This document shows positions 7,475 through 12,580 of a stretch of DNA of 20,125 nucleotides, piece after piece. A model generated the notes under the pieces. That model was given only the letters and a program-made list of their open reading frames with translations, had not been told where the DNA came from and ran no database searches. Every line of letters begins with the position of its first letter. Position 1 is the first letter of the stretch. The translations under genes were made by a program, and so were the position numbers. This DNA is from Clostridia bacterium. Its GTDB lineage: Bacteria > Bacillota > Clostridia > Oscillospirales > CAG-272. The stretch lies in NCBI GenBank assembly GCA_029010655.1, contig JAQXKW010000003.1, positions 1 to 20,125 of the forward strand, given 5' to 3'.

Positions 7475-8241
7475 AAAAGGGTAGGATAATAAGAATAATA
7501 CTTGCCGTCTTTTTTTCGGCAGTCTTTGTTTTCTCCGCATATAAGCTTATAAATATTTACTCGGGCTATAAAGACGCCGAAGACTTTTATGAAGACGTGC
7601 GGGACGAATATATTAAAACGACCGAAGAAAACGGGGAAACCGAGAACGGCAATGAGGAAACGCAGACAAAAGCCGCTCTGCCCTTTACCGTTGATTTCGA
7701 CAGCCTGCAAAGCTATAACCCGGACGTTGTCGGCTGGATATACTGCCCCGATACGGAAATCAATTACCCGGTAGCGCAGTCGGACGATAACGAATATTAC
7801 CTGCGCCGCGCCCTTGACGGAAGCTATCTTGTTACAGGGACGGTTTTTGCGGATTACAGGAACACCGAGCCCGGCACACAGAGAAACTATATCGTTTACG
7901 GGCATTATATGAAGGACGGCTCAATTTTCGGCTGTTTTGAAAAGTACCGTGATCAGAGCTTTTACGAAAATCACCCCGTGATGTACTATTTTACCCCCCG
8001 GCAGAATTATAAAATCGAGCTGTTTGCGGGGCTTTTAACAAATACCGAGGAATTCCCCTACGAAACGGACTTTTCGGACGGGGATTTTGAAAGCCTTCTT
8101 ATATGGGCAAAGGAAAATTCGTTTTTTGATTCCCATATTGAAGCGGGAATTGATGATAAGATTATTTCACTTTCCACCTGCTCATACCAATACGAAAATG
8201 CACGAACCGTGCTTCTCGGCAAGCTCTGCCCCATAGAATAA
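7471..8241 (+). CDS. srtB: Class B sortase
   Basis: Membrane-anchored cysteine transpeptidase that joins surface proteins to the cell wall; 256 residues. An N-terminal membrane segment (about 5-27) is followed by an acidic linker (35-68) and the catalytic domain. Class B signatures: VVGWIYCPDTEINYPV (86-101), TVFADYRN (124-131), catalytic H145 in YGHYMKDGSIFG, catalytic C237 in LSTCSY, and R245 in ENARTVLLGKL. Length fits SrtB-type enzymes. It overlaps the aminopeptidase gene by 4 bases (ATGA) and ends the operon. No adjacent gene encodes a protein with a recognisable C-terminal sorting signal, so its substrates are presumably elsewhere. Confidence 0.93.
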   Translation: MKKGRIIRIILAVFFSAVFVFSAYKLINIYSGYKDAEDFYEDVRDEYIKTTEENGETENGNEETQTKAALPFTVDFDSLQSYNPDVVGWIYCPDTEINYPVAQSDDNEYYLRRALDGSYLVTGTVFADYRNTEPGTQRNYIVYGHYMKDGSIFGCFEKYRDQSFYENHPVMYYFTPRQNYKIELFAGLLTNTEEFPYETDFSDGDFESLLIWAKENSFFDSHIEAGIDDKIISLSTCSYQYENARTVLLGKLCPIE

Positions 8242-8285
8242 AACGGAATATATATGAATATTTTTCTGTTTTTTTCAAAAAACTA

Positions 8286-8314
8286 TTGACAAAGGAATGG
8301 CGTGTTGCTATAAT
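8286..8314 (+). promoter_or_regulatory. Consensus promoter of tRNA-Gln
   Basis: TTGACA (8286-8291), 17 bases, TATAAT (8309-8314): a perfect housekeeping sigma promoter, 16 bases upstream of the mature tRNA 5' end. The preceding stretch 8242-8285 after the sortase gene has only AT-rich sequence with no convincing terminator. Confidence 0.95.
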
Positions 8315-8330
8315 AATTCCTGCGACCGAT

Positions 8331-8404
8331 AGCGGAATTGTGTAACGGTAGCACAGCAGACTCTGACTCTGTATGTTGGGGTTCGAATCCCTATTCCGCT
8401 GCCA
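8331..8404 (+). tRNA. tRNA-Gln (anticodon CTG)
   Basis: The cloverleaf is complete: acceptor stem AGCGGAA (8331-8337) with TTCCGCT (8394-8400); D stem GTGT/GCAC with loop AACGGTA; anticodon stem GCAGA/TCTGT with loop CTCTGAC, giving anticodon CTG at 8363-8365, which reads CAG; T stem TGGGG/CCCTA around loop TTCGAAT (8382-8388). Discriminator G8401 is followed by an encoded CCA (8402-8404). Confidence 0.97.
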
Positions 8405-8440
8405 AAAATCTCCTCGGACGAAGTTCGGGGAGATTTTTAC
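8404..8440 (+). terminator. Rho-independent terminator of tRNA-Gln
   Basis: AAAAATCTCCTCG (from 8404) pairs with CGGGGAGATTTTT (8426-8438) around a short GAC/GAAG loop, ending in a T run (8434-8438) and a second T run at 8441-8445. The left arm can alternatively pair with a distant copy (8476-8495), see the repeat entry. Confidence 0.8.
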
Positions 8441-8443
8441 TTT

Positions 8444-8471
8444 TTCACTCTTCACTTTTCACTCTTCACTA
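8444..8471. repeat. Heptanucleotide tandem repeat TTCACTN, four copies
   Basis: TTCACTC, TTCACTT, TTCACTC and TTCACTA follow each other without gaps at 8444-8471. The complementary strand of 8508-8525 carries a second short run of the same heptad (TTCACTA-type units, the last imperfect). Heptad arrays of this kind are not part of the tRNA terminator. Confidence 0.8.
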
Positions 8472-8534
8472 AATCCGTCCGAGGAGATTTTTGGCAAGGT
8501 TATAAGTAATAGTGAATAGTGAAAAAGTGCGGTA

Positions 8535-8556
8535 GCTTTTCGCCGTGGCGAAAAGC
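8535..8556. repeat. Perfect palindrome next to the S23-type gene promoter
   Basis: GCTTTTCGCC (8535-8544) and GGCGAAAAGC (8547-8556) form a perfect 10-bp inverted repeat with a 2-base centre. It ends one base before the TTGATT -35 of the downstream promoter, a position suited to an operator; no T run follows, so a terminator is unlikely. Confidence 0.6.
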
Positions 8557-8557
8557 A

Positions 8558-8585
8558 TTGATTTTATATAGTTTATAAGTATAAT
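8558..8585 (+). promoter_or_regulatory. Promoter of the four-helix-bundle gene
   Basis: TTGATT (8558-8563), 16 bases, TATAAT (8580-8585), about 44 bases upstream of the ATG at 8630. The rest of 8586-8629 is an AT-rich leader with a GGGGGAG ribosome binding site. Confidence 0.75.
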
Positions 8586-8629
8586 ATTTTTATTACAATT
8601 AAGTTAAGCTGATAAGGGGGAGAAGTAAT

Positions 8630-8992
8630 ATGACAGAAAGTCCTTTGATGGTAAAATCCAAGGAGTTTGCTTTGGAGGTTATACGTGCCTGCAAGACATT
8701 AAGAGAAGCAAAATGTGAAAGCGCGCTGATCAATCAGTTTCTGCGTTCAGGCACGAGCATTGGAGCGAATATTCGTGAAGCTTTTTATGCTCACGGCAAG
8801 GCGGACTTTGTGGCGAAGTTACATATTGCTTTGAAAGAATGCTCAGAAACTGAATATTGGCTTGAGCTTTTGATTGAAAGCGGATATTTCAACGATAAAA
8901 CAATATTAGAAAGATGTGTTGAGGTGAAAAGAATTTTGATCGCCTCCATTAATACTGCGAAAGAAAACTCTAAATGTAATACCAACGGATAA
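8630..8992 (+). CDS. S23-type four-helix-bundle protein
   Basis: A 120-residue protein of the family first described as encoded in 23S rRNA intervening sequences (S23/TIGR02436-type four-helix bundle), related in fold to the Avd accessory protein of diversity-generating retroelements. Diagnostic features: QFLRSGTSIGANIREA (36-51) and the helix KLHIALKECSETEYWLELL (about 63-81), with four predicted helices overall and a short polar C-terminus. Function is not established for free-standing members. It has its own promoter and a GGGGGAG ribosome binding site. It opens a more AT-rich block than the neighbouring genes and lies just after the interleaved repeats beside the tRNA, which suggests horizontal or mobile origin. 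No reverse transcriptase or rRNA gene is nearby. Confidence 0.88.
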   Translation: MTESPLMVKSKEFALEVIRACKTLREAKCESALINQFLRSGTSIGANIREAFYAHGKADFVAKLHIALKECSETEYWLELLIESGYFNDKTILERCVEVKRILIASINTAKENSKCNTNG

Positions 8993-9018
8993 AATATTGT
9001 TTTGCACATGAATTTGTA

Positions 9019-9048
9019 TTGCGTTTTGCAGTATTTATGTGATAAAAT
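9019..9048 (+). promoter_or_regulatory. Candidate promoter of a small membrane protein gene
   Basis: TTGCGT (9019-9024), 18 bases, TAAAAT (9043-9048), 34 bases before the ATG at 9083. The -35 is a partial match only. Confidence 0.45.
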
Positions 9049-9082
9049 ATTTTTACATTGGGAATGAACAAGGGGGCAAGTT

Positions 9083-9379
9083 ATGGATATGGTTTTCGAT
9101 ATTTTCGCTGAAGTGTTTTTTGAAGTAATCTGCGAAGGCTTTCTCTATCTTTGCACCTTATTTATTCCTTCAAAAAAGCTGTCGGAGAAAGCACGTAAAA
9201 TTGTCGGAATCGTACTTGCAATAATCGCATCGCTTCTGTTTTTAGGCTTAGTAGTAGGTATTTTTATGCTTATAGAGACAAAGGGCACCGGTATTTTAGG
9301 CTGGGCTTTAGTATCGGCGGCAGTTTTATATGTTTTTGCAGGGGTAGCATTAAAAATAATATCGCATAAACGAAAATAA
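9083..9379 (+). CDS. Small integral membrane protein, 98 aa
   Basis: The product has three hydrophobic stretches: an amphipathic or membrane-embedded N-terminal region (about 3-28, rich in Phe and Val with several Glu), a strong membrane helix at about 41-63, and another at about 70-91, ending in a basic HKRK tail that suggests a cytoplasmic C-terminus. A strong AAGGGGG site lies about 8 bases upstream of the ATG. I do not recognise the family. Base composition is AT-richer than in the housekeeping genes, as in the other genes of this block. The AGGGGG-type ribosome binding site resembles that of the preceding four-helix-bundle gene. Function unknown. Confidence 0.7.
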   Translation: MDMVFDIFAEVFFEVICEGFLYLCTLFIPSKKLSEKARKIVGIVLAIIASLLFLGLVVGIFMLIETKGTGILGWALVSAAVLYVFAGVALKIISHKRK

Positions 9380-9388
9380 CGGAGATTG

Positions 9389-9428
9389 CCCGCCGGAAAG
9401 CTGTCAGCTATTTTCGGGTCTGCTTTTT
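9389..9428 (+). terminator. Possible imperfect terminator
   Basis: CCCG (9389-9392) and CGGG (9415-9418) enclose an inner AGCT-GTC-AGCT hairpin, followed by TCTGCTTTTT. The stem is interrupted, so this is only a candidate; it would separate the two small membrane protein genes. Confidence 0.4.
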
Positions 9429-9456
9429 CAACGGCATTGCTTTGCACCGTTTTTAC

Positions 9457-9485
9457 TTGATTTTTTCCTTCCAGTATGCTATCAT
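9457..9485 (+). promoter_or_regulatory. Promoter of the small membrane protein-ybjQ pair
   Basis: TTGATT (9457-9462), 17 bases, TATCAT (9480-9485) with a TGC extended -10. The predicted start, near 9492, precedes the ATG at 9506 by a short leader containing AAAGGCGGTGG. Confidence 0.65.
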
Positions 9486-9505
9486 TAAACAAAGGCGGTG
9501 GTAAT

Positions 9506-9733
9506 ATGAAAAAAGAAAAGCACAAGGGCTATGCGGCACCGATTGTGATAACGGTGATTTTACTGCTTTACATTATCTTTTATTTCGGTGTGTTGATTGC
9601 GCTTTTGCCCACGGTTTGGAAATACGTTCTTTTGATTATTCCCATTGCTCTCGCAGGAGTTGCGATTTATGTCTGTGTTGAAAGAATTAAAGAAATAAGG
9701 AGCGGAGTGGAAGATGATCTTAGTAAATACTGA
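9506..9733 (+). CDS. Small membrane protein, 75 aa
   Basis: A basic N-terminus (KKEKHKGYA) is followed by two hydrophobic helices (about 11-33 and 37-56) and a charged C-terminal tail (ERIKEIRSGVEDDLSKY), so it is predicted to be a two-helix hairpin membrane protein with both ends in the cytoplasm. I chose ATG 9506 because AAAGGCGGTGG lies just upstream; an in-frame ATG at 9476 lies upstream of the predicted transcription start. Its last 20 bases overlap the ybjQ start, so the two proteins are translated together, and a functional link between them is plausible. I do not recognise the family. Confidence 0.75.
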   Translation: MKKEKHKGYAAPIVITVILLLYIIFYFGVLIALLPTVWKYVLLIIPIALAGVAIYVCVERIKEIRSGVEDDLSKY

Positions 9734-10031
9734 TTACATTACGGGAAAAGAGCTTGAAATGCTGGGCATGGTGCGCGGCAGTACAATTCAGAGCAAAAAT
9801 ATCGGAAAGGATATTACGCAGAGCTTCAAAACGCTTGTAGGCGGTGAGTTAAAGGCATACACCCAAATGATGAACGAGGCACGTGCCCTTGCCACAAAGC
9901 GCATGGTGGAAGAAGCGGAACAGATGGGCGCAGACGCTGTTGTAAATATCCGTTATGCTTCTGCAGCCGTTATGCAGGGTGCCGCCGAGGTTATCGCATA
10001 CGGCACCGCCGTAAAGTTTATTGAAAAGTAA
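9714..10031 (+). CDS. ybjQ: YbjQ family protein (UPF0145, heavy-metal-binding-like domain)
   Basis: A 105-residue protein of the YbjQ/UPF0145 family, which forms pentameric rings in solved structures; despite the heavy-metal-binding domain name its role is not established. Diagnostic features: ITGKELEMLGMVRGSTIQSKNIGKDI (9-34), the LVGGELKAYTQMMNEARALATKRM helix region (about 41-64), then EEAEQMGADAVVNIRYASAAVM and a final beta strand VIAYGTAVKF. Length is standard. It overlaps the upstream small membrane protein gene by 20 bases, with the ribosome binding site (AAGGAGCGGAG) inside that gene. The strong hairpin at 10061 ends this unit. Confidence 0.93.
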   Translation: MILVNTDYITGKELEMLGMVRGSTIQSKNIGKDITQSFKTLVGGELKAYTQMMNEARALATKRMVEEAEQMGADAVVNIRYASAAVMQGAAEVIAYGTAVKFIEK

Positions 10032-10060
10032 AATACTGAGTTTTCCCGGAAAACTTCCGA

Positions 10061-10102
10061 AAAGGGCTGCCGCAAGTGATTTTTCACTTGCGGCAGCCCT
10101 TT
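10061..10102. terminator. Strong bidirectional terminator hairpin
   Basis: A perfect 19-bp stem: AAAGGGCTGCCGCAAGTGA (10061-10079), TTTT loop, and its exact complement at 10084-10102. It sits between the converging ybjQ and GH110-like genes; each side has A/T-rich flanks, so it can serve both directions. Confidence 0.92.
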
Positions 10103-10103
10103 G

Positions 10104-11639
10104 TTATGCCTGCTTTTCTTTACAGATAAGTGTGTTTTCGCTTTCTGTGATTTCCCGAACATTATTAAGAATCACGGCGTTCTTGGCATGGGGACATTCT
10201 ATACGGCAGTTTTCCACGGTGATTTTTCCGTGGATTTTTTCGCTTCTGTCGGCACTTTCCGAATACATGTATATGCCGCCGCAAAGGTTATTGACCCTGT
10301 CGCAGTCCGTAAATCTGCACCCACGCACCGTTATCTCGTCGGTGGCAATTCCCTCTTTCCATGATGCTTCCGGCGCAATTTTTACGGCGTATTCAAAGGT
10401 TCTCTCCACGGTACAGTTTTCAATTCTTGCTTTAGGGCATTTTATGAGCATACCCCGTGCAAGGTGGTCCTTCATGGTGCAGTTTACCACCTGAAGGTCG
10501 GGTACTGCGTCCTTATCTGCAATGAAATAGCCCTCCGTTTCCCCGAAGGGGTGATCCAGCACTACGGCATTTTCTCCACCGTCCGTTTCCACGGACACCG
10601 CCCTGAAGGTATCCTCCGCCGCAAGGGTATCCGCCGAAACCTTAACAAGGCAGTCTCCCGCTTTGAAATAATCGGGGGTCTGGGTATGGGTGCCGTCAGG
10701 CGGGAACGCTTTACAGGTGATTTTATTGCCGTCAGAGGAAAGCACGGTATGGTAATATGTGTGGACATTAAGGCCGTCGTCCCCCTGACCTACAAACAGG
10801 CATCCGTCATATTTCACCCTTCCCCGACAGGAGGCAAGGTGGGTGGCGTCCGTATTGGTGGACATGCACTCGCCGTCTGCGGGGACAACTCTCAGCCTTT
10901 CAAAAAGAATATCCTTTGCGCCGTGCGCCGTAACTCCCATGCCCGGCTGGCTGTGTACGGTAACGTCCTTTAAGCAGGTGTTTTCCGCATTTTCTATAAG
11001 AATTGCCGGACGGGAATGGTAGGTATGCCATATATAAATTTCCCGTCCCGCAGCGTCCTCCGGCACAAAACGGGCATTGAAAACCGCCTCGTGTTCGTTT
11101 ACAAGCTCCATTGAGTCAAGCTCCACTGACCTTTCAAGGCGTGTGAACTCCCTGTCGCAAAGGCAGGCTCTCATATGGGGCATTTTCGGCGTTATATGGT
11201 AGTTTTCTCCGAACCGGACGGTTATTTTGCCGTCGTCTGCCCCGATTACGGTTCCTCTTGAATAGGGCTTTCTTTTATGGTCAATTGTCAGCCCCAGTAC
11301 GGTTACGTTTTTACAGTTGCGCACGGACACGGGCTCCATAAAGCCGTCCACCGTGAAAACGGCTCCGTACGCCTCAATTCTGCATCCCTTGACCCCGTCA
11401 AGGTCAAGCCCTCTGTCGTACCCGAAATCCGGCTGAAACATAACAAGCTGGGGCACTTTTCCGAATTCTCCGTTCATAACGGATTTCTGCGTTGCCCTCG
11501 CCCTGTCCGTTGTCAGCACATACTCGCCGGGGTCGATTACAAGAGTGCTCCCCGGATGCTGGCGCAGAAAATCCCCCGCCGCCCGGAGCCTTTCCCAAAG
11601 AGTTTTATATCTGAATTCATGAAGATTTACTTTTGGCAT
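10104..11639 (-). CDS. Right-handed beta-helix protein, GH110-like glycosidase
   Basis: A 511-residue protein built from parallel beta-helix turns (repeated patterns such as VSVRNCKNVTVLGLTID, LKDVTVHS, LQVVNCTMKDHLARGM, ARIENCTVE, ITVENCRIE). The overall pattern resembles glycoside hydrolase family 110 (alpha-1,3-galactosidases acting on blood group B-type structures): TDATHLASCRG (263-273), QGDDGLNVHTYY (285-296) with an Asp pair D287/D288 in the expected active-site region, and HLARGMLIK (392-400). Family assignment is by recognition of these motifs, so the substrate is not certain. There is no signal peptide, so a cytoplasmic location is predicted. ATG 11639 is chosen because GGAG precedes it and the longer form begins upstream of the -10 element. 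Confidence 0.75.
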   Translation of the reverse strand: MPKVNLHEFRYKTLWERLRAAGDFLRQHPGSTLVIDPGEYVLTTDRARATQKSVMNGEFGKVPQLVMFQPDFGYDRGLDLDGVKGCRIEAYGAVFTVDGFMEPVSVRNCKNVTVLGLTIDHKRKPYSRGTVIGADDGKITVRFGENYHITPKMPHMRACLCDREFTRLERSVELDSMELVNEHEAVFNARFVPEDAAGREIYIWHTYHSRPAILIENAENTCLKDVTVHSQPGMGVTAHGAKDILFERLRVVPADGECMSTNTDATHLASCRGRVKYDGCLFVGQGDDGLNVHTYYHTVLSSDGNKITCKAFPPDGTHTQTPDYFKAGDCLVKVSADTLAAEDTFRAVSVETDGGENAVVLDHPFGETEGYFIADKDAVPDLQVVNCTMKDHLARGMLIKCPKARIENCTVERTFEYAVKIAPEASWKEGIATDEITVRGCRFTDCDRVNNLCGGIYMYSESADRSEKIHGKITVENCRIECPHAKNAVILNNVREITESENTLICKEKQA

Positions 11640-11662
11640 ACCGTTCTCCGTTTTTTTATTTA

Positions 11663-11691
11663 ATTGTACCACGGAAAAGACCGTTTGTAAA
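11663..11691 (-). promoter_or_regulatory. Promoter of the GH110-like gene
   Basis: On the minus strand, TTTACA (11686-11691), 17 bases and TACAAT (11663-11668) with a TGG extended -10; the leader before the ATG at 11639 is about 17 bases. Confidence 0.75.
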
Positions 11692-11706
11692 GAAGGCACT
11701 CTAAAG

Positions 11707-11734
11707 TTACCATTCCCTGAAATCCTAATATACT
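11707..11734 (+). promoter_or_regulatory. Candidate promoter of the ZIP transporter gene
   Basis: TTACCA (11707-11712), 16 bases and TATACT (11729-11734). The leader then contains a small hairpin, GCCGGG (11745-11750) with CCCGGC (11758-11763), before the ribosome binding site. The -35 is imperfect. Confidence 0.5.
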
Positions 11735-11795
11735 GTTACTGTATGCCGGGCACATTTCCCGGCGCAGTTAAAAACAAAAGATGAGGTTAATCATA

Positions 11796-12578
11796 ATGAC
11801 AGCAAAAGCAATATGGGGCATTCTTCTCCCGTTTTTCGGTACGTCGATTGGCTCCGCATGCGTTTTCTTTATGAAAAAAAAGCTGAACACAATGGTTCAG
11901 CGCTCCCTTACGGGCTTTGCCGCCGGAGTTATGGTGGCGGCGTCTGTATGGAGCTTACTTATCCCTGCCATGGAAAGCTGGAAGGGACCCGCTTTTCTTG
12001 CGTTTATCCCCTCCGTGACGGGGTTTTGGGCAGGGGTCGGCTTTCTTTTAATGCTGGATCGGCTGACGCCGCATCTGCACATAGGCAGCAGTGAAACGGA
12101 GGGTCCCGTCAGCAATCTTAAAAGAACTACCATGCTTGTGCTGGCGGTGGTTATTCACAACATTCCCGAGGGCATGGCGGTAGGCGTTGTATTTGCCGCA
12201 TGGCTTGCGGGGGACGGGGACATATCTCTCGCCGGGGCTATGGCGCTTTCTCTGGGAATTGCCATACAGGACTTTCCCGAGGGGGCTATTATATCAATGC
12301 CCTTGAAGGCTGAAAATTTCAGCCGCCCCAAGGCGTTTTTGTACGGTGTTCTGTCGGGAGCGGTTGAGCCTGTCGCCTCCCTTATTACAATTCTTCTTTC
12401 CGGAATTATAGTGCCCGTTCTTCCCTATCTTCTCAGCTTTGCGGCGGGTGCCATGATGTTTGTTGTGGTGGAGGAGCTTATTCCCGAAATGTCGGAGGGC
12501 CCTCATTCCGATATAGGGGTGATGATGTTCACCGCCGGCTTTACCGTAATGATGGCCCTGGATGTGGCTTTGGGATAG
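11796..12578 (+). CDS. ZIP family divalent metal transporter
   Basis: Integral membrane transporter of the ZIP (Zrt/Irt-like) family, 260 residues, about eight membrane helices, importing zinc or other divalent metal ions into the cytoplasm. The two signature metal-site motifs are present: HNIPEG (121-126) in helix IV and QDFPEG (158-163) in helix V, in which the usual His/Asn is replaced by Gln-Asp. A variable loop with TPHLH (91-95) lies between helices III and IV. The closest general type is bacterial ZIPB/ZupT/GufA-like. I chose ATG 11796 because GAGGTTA lies 6-8 bases upstream; the ATG at 11781 has no spaced binding site. No metal regulator site was recognised. Confidence 0.93.
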   Translation: MTAKAIWGILLPFFGTSIGSACVFFMKKKLNTMVQRSLTGFAAGVMVAASVWSLLIPAMESWKGPAFLAFIPSVTGFWAGVGFLLMLDRLTPHLHIGSSETEGPVSNLKRTTMLVLAVVIHNIPEGMAVGVVFAAWLAGDGDISLAGAMALSLGIAIQDFPEGAIISMPLKAENFSRPKAFLYGVLSGAVEPVASLITILLSGIIVPVLPYLLSFAAGAMMFVVVEELIPEMSEGPHSDIGVMMFTAGFTVMMALDVALG

Positions 12579-12580
12579 CT

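Larger units (their letters stand above)
8401..8528. repeat. Two interleaved inverted repeats (A-B-A'-B') next to the tRNA
   Basis: Arm A, GCCAAAAATCTCCTCGGACG (8401-8420, including the tRNA GCCA end), has a perfect 20-base inverse copy A' at 8476-8495. Arm B (8439-8456) and B' (8511-8528) match inversely at 17 of 18 positions. The order is A-B-A'-B', which cannot nest and would form a pseudoknot-like pattern. A' is also a near-direct copy of the right arm of the terminator (8423-8438 vs 8477-8492, 14 of 16 identical, 54 bases apart). This suggests duplication or insertion of a small repetitive element at the end of the tRNA gene. No terminal direct repeats or transposase are visible. Confidence 0.75.

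Noticed and set aside
8242..8285. Terminator after the sortase gene
   Set aside because: Only an A/T stem of about seven pairs with no G/C content; not convincing.
8377..8404. tRNA-Gln 3' end as an integration (att) site
   Set aside because: No direct second copy of the tRNA 3' end was found downstream in the window; the only copy (8492-8495) is inverted and covers just four bases of the tRNA. No integrase gene is present.
9145..9525. 126-aa minus-strand ORF over the small membrane protein gene
   Set aside because: It is the shadow of the gene at 9083-9379, with no ribosome binding site and low-complexity composition.
10021..10973. 157- and 169-aa plus-strand ORFs
   Set aside because: They lie antisense to the GH110-like gene, and the first spans the strong terminator hairpin; neither has a start signal or known domain.
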